Assembly: GCA_965230515.1 (NCBI GenBank)
Contig: OZ246007.1
Location: 310,001 to 374,000, forward strand
Source of the DNA: JAJFKB01 sp965230515
Lineage (GTDB): Bacteria > Pseudomonadota > Gammaproteobacteria > Pseudomonadales > IMCC2047
Direction of reading: 5' to 3'
DNA: 64,000 nucleotides
In this document: piece by piece, positions 59,901-64,000 of the stretch
Position numbering within the stretch: position 1 is the first letter of the stretch
Layout of the letters: each line of letters starts with the position of its first letter
Program-made: the position numbers and the translations under genes
Notes under the pieces: generated by a model
Database searches by the model: none
Told to the model about the DNA's origin: nothing
The model's input: the letters and a program-made list of their open reading frames with translations, nothing else

Positions 59901-62854
59901 CTGTCTCGGACGGGACCGAAACAGATATTGGTACGGTTAACCTCACCATTGAAAGTGTCAACGATGCACCTGTAGTTGCCGATGATCTGGATAGCACTCC
60001 AGAGGATGTCGCGTTGGTCATTAATGTTGCCGATCTATTGGCTAATGATATTGATGTTGACGGGGATGCGCTGGCGATTACTGGAGTATCTGATAGTGTC
60101 AATGGGATAGCCGTGCTCGATAGCGGAGCTAGCACTATCACCTTTACGCCGAATGCGGATTACCACGGTCCTGCTTCCTTTAACTACATCGTCTCGGACG
60201 GAACTGATACAGATAAAGGCACGGTCAATATCACTATCAACGGAGGCAACGATGCCCCTGTGGCAAATCAGGATACAACCACCACTTCTGAGGATACAAG
60301 GATAGTCTTAGATGTCGCTGACCTGCTGGCCAATGATACAGATGCTGATGGAGACACTCTGTTCATTACGGGCGTCTCAAACCCGGTGCATGGCTCGGTG
60401 CTATTTGATCCAGCAACCGAAACTGTAACTTTCACTCCGAATGCCAATTATTATGGCCCCGCAGGTTTTGCCTACACAGTCTCGGATGGCACTGACAGCG
60501 ACACCAGCACAGTGAACATTGCTGTTGAAAGCGTGAATGATGCGCCGACCGCAGTGGATGATGGTGCAGCCACTTCAGAAGATACGCCTTTGTTGATCAA
60601 TATTGAAGATCTTCTTGCCAACGACTCGGATCTGGAAGGCGACACACTAGAAATAACTGACGTAGAATCGGCGTCCAATGGAACAGTAGAACTAAATTCT
60701 GAGGCTGGCACCATCATCTTTACACCCGATACAGGCTATACCGGCTCAGCCGGATTCAGTTACACAGTGTCGGATGGCCTCGCCACTTCACAGGCAACGG
60801 TTACGGTAGAGGTGAGTGCGACGAATAACACCGCGCCGGTCGCTGTGGATGATCTGGAAAGTACACCAGAAGATACACCCTTGGTTATTAATGTGGCGTC
60901 TCTGTTGGCTAATGATACTGATGTTGAGGGTGATACCTTATACGTTACCGCAACTTCGAATGCAGTGAATGGCACAGTTGTATTGGATAGTGGAGCGGGG
61001 ATCGTGACCTTTACGCCGAATGCCGGTTATACCGGCTCGGCCAGTTTTGATTATTCGGTCTCGGATGGTACGGATACAGATCATGGGAAGGTTGACCTGA
61101 GTGTGACCCCTTCAGGCGCGTTATTGGCCGTATCTGATCAAATGACGACACCAGAAGATGAGGCTGTCACCATTGATATCCTGGCCAACGATCAATTTCA
61201 ATCAGCCTCCATAATGGTTTCAGCGATGCAGCCGGCCAATGGCAGTACCACTGTGAATTCCGATAATACCGTTAGCTACATGCCAAATGCCGGCTTTAAA
61301 GGTAACGACAGTTTTAGCTATGAGATTACCGATGGAACGTCAACCAGTTCCAGCACTGTCTATATCAGCGTCTACAAAACGTGGGCAGGCAGCAGCGGCA
61401 ATAACACCATAGACTATAGCGATGTCAGCTACCCGGTGCAGTTTTCAGGATTAACTGGATCGGACAATCTTACTGGTGGTTCCGGAGATGACACTTTCCT
61501 GGTTAACGCAAATGGAGACAACTACTTCGACTGGATCTATGGTGGCGCGGGCTATGACCGCGTACTCGGCACCAGCGGTGATGATGTCTTGGGCTATAAA
61601 GAACTCTCCGGAATAGAACTCATCGATGGTGGAGAGGGATATGACGTTATCCAGGTCAGCCAGTGGGGGACTCGTGAACTGGATTTGACTGATGTGACTT
61701 TGGAGAGTATTGAACTGGTTCGAGGTAGCCTGAAGGCGGACACGATAACAGGTACGCCTAAGGATGATCTGATAGAGAGTCTTGATCAATCAGATCGGAT
61801 TAACGGTGGCGATGGTGATGACCTGCTGAAAGTCAGTGCTACTGCTGACAATTACTACGACTGGGTGGATGGTGGAGCGGGGTACGACACCATTCTTGGT
61901 ACATCGGGTGACGACCTGTTTGGATTTAAAGAACTCTCCGGGGTTGAGCTTATTCAGGGTGGCGATGGTTATGATGTCATTCAGGTCAGCCAGTGGGGGA
62001 CTCGTGAACTGGATTTGATGCATGTGACGTTGGAGAGCATTGAACTGATTCGAGGTAGCCTGAAAGCGGACACCATAACGGGTACACCTAAAGCTGATCT
62101 GATAGAGAGTTTTGATCAGTCAGACCGCATCAGTGGTGGTGATGGTGATGATCTGCTGAGAGTGAGTGCTACTGCTGACAATTACTACGACTGGGTGGAT
62201 GGTGGAGCAGGGTACGACACTATTCTTGGCACATCGGGTAACGATCTGTTTGGTTTTAAGGAACTCTCCGGGGTTGAACTGATTCAAGGTGGTGAAGGTT
62301 ACGATACCATTCAGGTGAGCCAGTGGGGAATTCGCACTCTGGATCTTTCCGATGTTCTCCTTGATAGTGTCGAAATGGTTAACGGCAGTCGACGAAGTGA
62401 TGTTATTAAGGGGTCACAAGGGAATGACAGGATTGTAGGAGGCAAAGGGAATGACCTTATTTCAGGTAACGAAGGGAACGATAGTTATCTATTTGGTATG
62501 AACGATGGTCGGGACATAATTAATAACTACTCTGAAAACGGGCAAGCGGAGACCGATACCCTCATTTTTGAGGAATTGGACACAAGTCACCTCTGGTTTA
62601 CTCAAAATGGAGATGATTTGGTGATTGATTATATTGGCAACGATGATCAGGTAATTATTGATGATTGGTTTCTAGGTGCGGCTTACCAACTGGATGAAAT
62701 CCATGCGTCTGGAGAGGTGCTTTATGCTAATCAGGTACAGCAATTGGTGGATGCGATAGCGGCCTTTGGGATAGATGAGCCTTCCAGTCTGTCTGGTCTC
62801 TCTCAGCAAGAGCAGGATGACCTGAATACCGCTATTGCGGCAGCATGGCAGTAA
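53978..62854 (+). CDS. Giant RTX lipase with cadherin-like and tandem C-terminal repeats
   Basis: This 2958-residue protein lacks a Sec signal. Residues 1-250 form a class 3-type lipase: LTVAFRGTD, nucleophile S139 in GHSLG and probable catalytic H233 (ENHSIAKL). Calcium-binding GGxGxDxLxG nonapeptides occupy about 453-520, 731-1171 and 1260-1361. Eight cadherin-like domains (NDAPVAxDD ... TFTPNAxYxGxASFxYxVSDG) span about 1701-2468. Three 110-residue repeats span 2506-2835, followed by a C-terminal region ending ALYANQVQQLVDAI-type helix and AAWQ, as in type I secretion substrates. AAGGAG seven bases ahead supports ATG 53978. Lipase specificity and target (nutrient lipid or another cell) cannot be read from sequence. 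Confidence 0.9.
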   Translation: MISEMYTEALLAAAAYANWSEGSLEVDIKRELITKRGFTEAQYNWFRDNYTAVGYTEDPNGFSATVFEHNSTHELTVAFRGTDPFTVDFITDLLVLLGNPDSVLEHFFNQNNNVDDFLIANNLVVNGQLTQPINFTGHSLGGYLALMTSYKYSSSFGQTFTYNSLGINPVENFWEEIKSTFLGHPLDETKIHNYFADKGWEGASHPALSRPGGQKPMFIEEYGGIADVAFENHSIAKLVQSLSVYRVLATLSPNLDTDIGLEIIYSILDAASNTPDQSLEVVKDKLGNLLGGNLTLPSKKKDVELFYQEIVDRAKTYDIAGIPGEIAQRALEDTDQGRGYRYALVNLLPFAITSNLTGTAADDPKYNVDNYTPQYLADRAQMLELILKRNSADITTPESLDESLKDALYIDQASNTKLTTGSISVVGLTETTDRIYFGDENDNVSVLGIESHKGNDRLYGMAGEDELSGGGGDDHVEGGADNDILKGDAGNDTLVGGAGEDKLYGGADDDILSGGNDNKSDTYYYKIGDGNDLIIDADLGGDKIIIQGLPDGDVDLATLQFKQSASQSSIYVANGDDDTSANDIIFIKGEEGGSSIVRLGEGEQKGSITLLGYSDTTGSTFGINLQEYQEEQVIDSGQTLVTRTGEGGVYVVNKVSFDQETGELDWLNRAEFTEGILFYSDRYFVDWYVDDAYEEWADWFAQHPGENGDFSTYSAGNYVGFYFEGSQQDDIFYGSDISDGLNGHPGDDYIRAGQGVDTIFGGAGSDRLFGEDGDDVITGFYSIDYYEGEFYDIDSIADPGSTDYLEGNAGHDYLIGSRSIDIISGGDDGDAISGGYNEDILSGGNGDDVLFGDSVLIYSITDGSGSSESGELLHTGVYGDQENIGDLPTDDVIDGGQGDDIVLGEFGNDLISGGDGNDVILGDRNDGLEYSGSTVFSAFSFEYPHGFSGVQTYLFEHLSTEAERHGKDTIEGGDGEDYIEGNGDDDWISGGAGTDELHGDDFKLPGEHHGNDTLFGGNGSDFVSGDGGDDWIDGGEGDDAKLDGDNAELDGQFHGKDLIYGGEGNDTIIGNGNDDTIYGEEGDDQIVGDAEGLSEQYQGDDTVYGGLGNDVIFGMGGDDLLDGGADDDTLMGHKGNDKLKGGAGQDILRGGEGDDLLDGGADLDGLYGEGGSDTYKFRRGDGVGVIDDTDSPNIIEFGPGIGVKDLSVAQYQSNSYIFFSADQEDRVQLTSASFRNISEVHFADGSSISLEELIDSSSGGADYIDGGDGADSLRGGSGNDELQGFQGDDTLYGGAGDDVLWAGKNSSVFVNSGNNTLFGGEGNDRLHGGDGSDILYGGEGKDTLFGQDHATGVFEGGPGNDTYFLPYYDDNITLVELADEGDDKVFASNDYILPDNIENLEGRHNANYLVGNSLDNKITAEHTLGSVLDGGKGIDILTGSWTKDVFIVDDPLDQVIPNDTKFRDVVYSSADYVIPEEVSELWLLGNASYGEGNSGNNTLGRHPNSFYGHSGSGVNVTLAGGLGDDIYHYRIGDTLIENPDQGIDTANIYLGWKDLADVSSMPNIEHFVLVDLGTHPHWGGTFIANDDDNTILGTTDGEIIAGSGGNDLIDGGGGQDTFLFAVGDGTDTIVRYGQDDTIRFEESIQLQDLTFDYDESASEVRLALNENDQILIKGVSANFKVEIHDGSELKELLLGDLITLFGPNHYPIASDNSFATLQGEPITISFDDLVIDDFDIDGDMLDVSGFGPLSGPSRNYSIDWSNRIFTYTPSTDFLGIYQTGYRVGDSLVDDFGSIAIHVVPQDSLPLAVADSFVLLENTQAIVPFGSLLNNDLHLPDATVSITSTSNPVNGEVGLDESTNTIIFTPTDDHIGEASFEYTLSDGTNSSSTTVTVNVIGGHNLNSNPVAENDIDEVIEDELLTIDASNLLLNDTDEDGDILSVTAVSNPKNGTVALDGETITFTPEDDYYGAASFDYTVSDGTETDIGTVNLTIESVNDAPVVADDLDSTPEDVALVINVADLLANDIDVDGDALAITGVSDSVNGIAVLDSGASTITFTPNADYHGPASFNYIVSDGTDTDKGTVNITINGGNDAPVANQDTTTTSEDTRIVLDVADLLANDTDADGDTLFITGVSNPVHGSVLFDPATETVTFTPNANYYGPAGFAYTVSDGTDSDTSTVNIAVESVNDAPTAVDDGAATSEDTPLLINIEDLLANDSDLEGDTLEITDVESASNGTVELNSEAGTIIFTPDTGYTGSAGFSYTVSDGLATSQATVTVEVSATNNTAPVAVDDLESTPEDTPLVINVASLLANDTDVEGDTLYVTATSNAVNGTVVLDSGAGIVTFTPNAGYTGSASFDYSVSDGTDTDHGKVDLSVTPSGALLAVSDQMTTPEDEAVTIDILANDQFQSASIMVSAMQPANGSTTVNSDNTVSYMPNAGFKGNDSFSYEITDGTSTSSSTVYISVYKTWAGSSGNNTIDYSDVSYPVQFSGLTGSDNLTGGSGDDTFLVNANGDNYFDWIYGGAGYDRVLGTSGDDVLGYKELSGIELIDGGEGYDVIQVSQWGTRELDLTDVTLESIELVRGSLKADTITGTPKDDLIESLDQSDRINGGDGDDLLKVSATADNYYDWVDGGAGYDTILGTSGDDLFGFKELSGVELIQGGDGYDVIQVSQWGTRELDLMHVTLESIELIRGSLKADTITGTPKADLIESFDQSDRISGGDGDDLLRVSATADNYYDWVDGGAGYDTILGTSGNDLFGFKELSGVELIQGGEGYDTIQVSQWGIRTLDLSDVLLDSVEMVNGSRRSDVIKGSQGNDRIVGGKGNDLISGNEGNDSYLFGMNDGRDIINNYSENGQAETDTLIFEELDTSHLWFTQNGDDLVIDYIGNDDQVIIDDWFLGAAYQLDEIHASGEVLYANQVQQLVDAIAAFGIDEPSSLSGLSQQEQDDLNTAIAAAWQ
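59081..61380 (+). repeat. Eight cadherin-like domain repeats within the RTX lipase
   Basis: The domains begin near 59083, 59386, 59680, 59956, 60248, 60535, 60830 and 61118, a period of roughly 290 bp (95-100 codons). Each has an N-terminal PVAxDD element, LLANDxDxDGD in the middle and FTPNxxYxGxASFxYTVSDG near the end. The middle ones are most alike, which suggests recent internal duplication. Confidence 0.85.
61493..62482 (+). repeat. Three 330-bp tandem repeats in the RTX lipase C-terminal part
   Basis: Units start at 61493, 61823 and 62153, each 330 bp or 110 codons. They share DNYxDWxxGGAGYDxxLGTS, KELSGxELIxGGxGYDxIQV and SQWGxRxLDL. Units 1 and 2 are nearly the same through LKADTITGTPK; the second half of unit 3 has drifted into ordinary RTX sequence (SDVIKGSQGNDRIVGGKGND). 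Confidence 0.9.
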
Positions 62855-62876
62855 CTTATCCAAACATCTTACCCTG

Positions 62877-62903
62877 ACGGTCAGCTGAAAACGAGTTGGC
62901 CGT
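62877..62903 (+). terminator. Hairpin after the RTX lipase gene
   Basis: ACGGTCAGCT pairs with AGTTGGCCGT (two G-T pairs) around a GAAAACG loop, 23 bp past the stop codon. A second small palindrome, TTAGCG-AGAT-CGCTAA, follows directly at 62903-62918. There is no U-tract, so this may be a stabilising structure more than an intrinsic terminator. Confidence 0.4.
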
Positions 62904-63089
62904 TAGCGAGATCGCTAAAATAAGGATCATATGGTTCGCTTATATATCGTCGCTAAGGAGTCCAAATTCTGCACAATCTAAGAGGATTCAGGCCTCATTA
63001 AGTTGGGTCGTACTAGAAAAGCATCGCCAAATTATTAATAGTGACTATAATCTGAGGCATTCGTAGCGACTAATTTAGTTGGAGAACAG

Positions 63090-63488
63090 ATGAAACGGTT
63101 ATTATGGGTGGCGGCGCTTTCGTACCTATTGGTACACAGCGCCTATGGCGATGATCTTGCGGTGTTGCGTATGTCTCAGGCTCAGCAGCATCAATTGTTT
63201 TCCCACCTTGAAAACACTGCGTGTGATTGCGGGTGTGGCATGACGGTCGGACAGTGTCTTCGGGACGATCCTTCCTGCCCGGTTTCACCGGAACTTGCAA
63301 GGCAGGCGATTCAATCAGTTTTGAATGGTGCCAGTACTGACCCGTATGACCAGTCTTCAGAGCAGGGCGCTAACGGTAAAACCGAAATCAATAGTTCACA
63401 AAACGGATCTGTCGTGTCGGGCCGTGTAGATGGCCAAAACTGCACCTATGCTTCAGCGGGTGGTTATACTGTAAAACACTGTGATTGA
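63090..63488 (+). CDS. Cys-rich exported protein, 132 aa, function unknown
   Basis: A signal peptide (MKRLLWVAALSYLLVHSAYG, cleavage near residue 20) precedes a short helical segment and a dense cysteine motif: C45-D-C47-G-C49-G, then C56 (GQCLRDDP) and C63 (PSCPVS). Two further Cys lie near the C-terminus (NCTYASAGG, KHCD). The motif could bind metal or undergo thiol-disulfide exchange, but I do not recognise the family. TTGGAG lies ahead of the ATG. Its neighbours give no functional hint. Confidence 0.75.
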   Translation: MKRLLWVAALSYLLVHSAYGDDLAVLRMSQAQQHQLFSHLENTACDCGCGMTVGQCLRDDPSCPVSPELARQAIQSVLNGASTDPYDQSSEQGANGKTEINSSQNGSVVSGRVDGQNCTYASAGGYTVKHCD

Positions 63489-63605
63489 TTTGAAATTTTC
63501 ACGAATGCGAAGTGTTTATCCGATTGGATATTGGCCGTATTGCTTGACTGTCATGCTATAGAGGCGTCTCCCGGAATTGAGATCACTGCCTGATTTAACC
63601 GGCTA

Positions 63606-64000
63606 TTACAAACTGGCCCGTGTAATATCAACATAGAGCTTCAGGGACTGCCCCGGCTGCAGATACTTGTTGCGGTTAATGCCATTCCAGGATTCAATCT
63701 GCGCAATGCTGACATTAAATTTCTGTGCGATCCGTGCAAGCGAATCTCCTGAACGAACACGGTAGCCTACCTTCCGGATAATTTTCCGGTCAGCGGCTGG
63801 AGATGCGTTGCTGGCGACCTGTTGGGGTTTGGTCCAGATTACCAGTTTTTGTCCGATACGCAGACGATCTGTGGTTCCCATGCCGTTCCAGCGTGCCAGT
63901 TCGCGCATTCCGACTCCATACTGCCGAGATATTTTCCAGAAACTGTCTCCGGCCCGGGTAGTGTGCACGATTTTCGATTTCCCGGTTTTTGCAGGTGCCT
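63606..64000 (-). CDS. LysM-domain protein, C-terminal part (probable MltD), cut by window edge
   Basis: The minus-strand frame stays open to base 64000, so the start lies outside the window; the in-frame GTG at 63968 is not the true start. Two LysM domains are visible: VHTTRAGDSFWKISRQYGVG with ARWNGMG, and YRVRSGDSLARIAQKFNVS with IESWNGI and LQPGQSLKLYV. LysM binds peptidoglycan GlcNAc. Tandem C-terminal LysM domains with a KT(x)nVHT linker are typical of membrane-bound lytic transglycosylase D, but the catalytic domain is not visible, so this name is tentative. Confidence 0.75.
   Translation of the reverse strand, partial: APAKTGKSKIVHTTRAGDSFWKISRQYGVGMRELARWNGMGTTDRLRIGQKLVIWTKPQQVASNASPAADRKIIRKVGYRVRSGDSLARIAQKFNVSIAQIESWNGINRNKYLQPGQSLKLYVDITRASL

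Noticed and set aside
1..64000. tRNA, rRNA or known riboswitch
   Set aside because: I scanned intergenic regions for cloverleaf arms, CCA ends and familiar riboswitch cores and saw none; a dedicated covariance search would be needed to exclude them.

Overview
This window reads as chromosomal DNA of a free-living, probably marine or aquatic, gammaproteobacterium of moderate G+C. The evidence is the gene content: Hda beside a DUF2066 protein and a CDP-alcohol phosphatidyltransferase, the paired ccoNOQP and ccoGHIS clusters next to an FNR/ANR regulator, TtcA, EpmC, FadBA, and the MoxR/DUF58/TgpA trio. I cannot name a genus from the sequence alone. No rRNA, tRNA or CRISPR array was found.

Layout. 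1-6.5 kb: cell-cycle and housekeeping genes (Hda, a PilZ protein, a DUF481 outer-membrane protein, TtcA, a decayed Hsp20 gene, FNR). 6.5-15.3 kb, minus strand: the complete cbb3 oxidase (ccoNOQP) with its own terminator, then the maturation operon ccoG-ccoH-ccoI-ccoS plus a DsbD_2/TauE-like membrane protein. FNR-type boxes lie ahead of ccoN, possibly ccoG, and very clearly ahead of a universal stress gene at 28 kb. 15.5-28 kb: TusA, EpmC, a MinD-like ATPase, and a signalling block in which an HDOD-histidine kinase is followed by a REC-PAS-GGDEF-EAL protein and then by TatD and an EAL-HDOD protein; then the Slt transglycosylase. 28-43.4 kb: FadBA, a LuxR regulator, a diguanylate cyclase, NfeD/SPFH, FetB, a LysR regulator, the MoxR-DUF58-TgpA operon, and class II aldolase.

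43.4-63 kb is the accessory region and the most interesting part. A phosphoglycolate phosphatase gene (gph) is split by insertions. Next come an HlyB/HlyD type I secretion pair, a VapBC toxin-antitoxin module, and an array of REP-associated tyrosine transposase (RAYT) units. Four of these units are intact, each exactly 801 bp by my coordinates and bounded by the same 21-bp imperfect inverted ends; one further unit is truncated, and a partial end is also present. Between the units lie fragments of an RTX-lipase gene and a small membrane protein. The array ends at an apparent operon of a Cys-containing lipoprotein overlapping a 2958-residue RTX lipase, which carries eight cadherin-like domains and three 110-residue tandem repeats. 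The HlyB/HlyD pair is the likely exporter for the giant protein. The small proteins upstream of the lipase genes are related to each other and are candidate immunity or accessory factors; that role is inference.

The window ends with a Cys-rich periplasmic protein and the C-terminal LysM part of a probable MltD-type transglycosylase.
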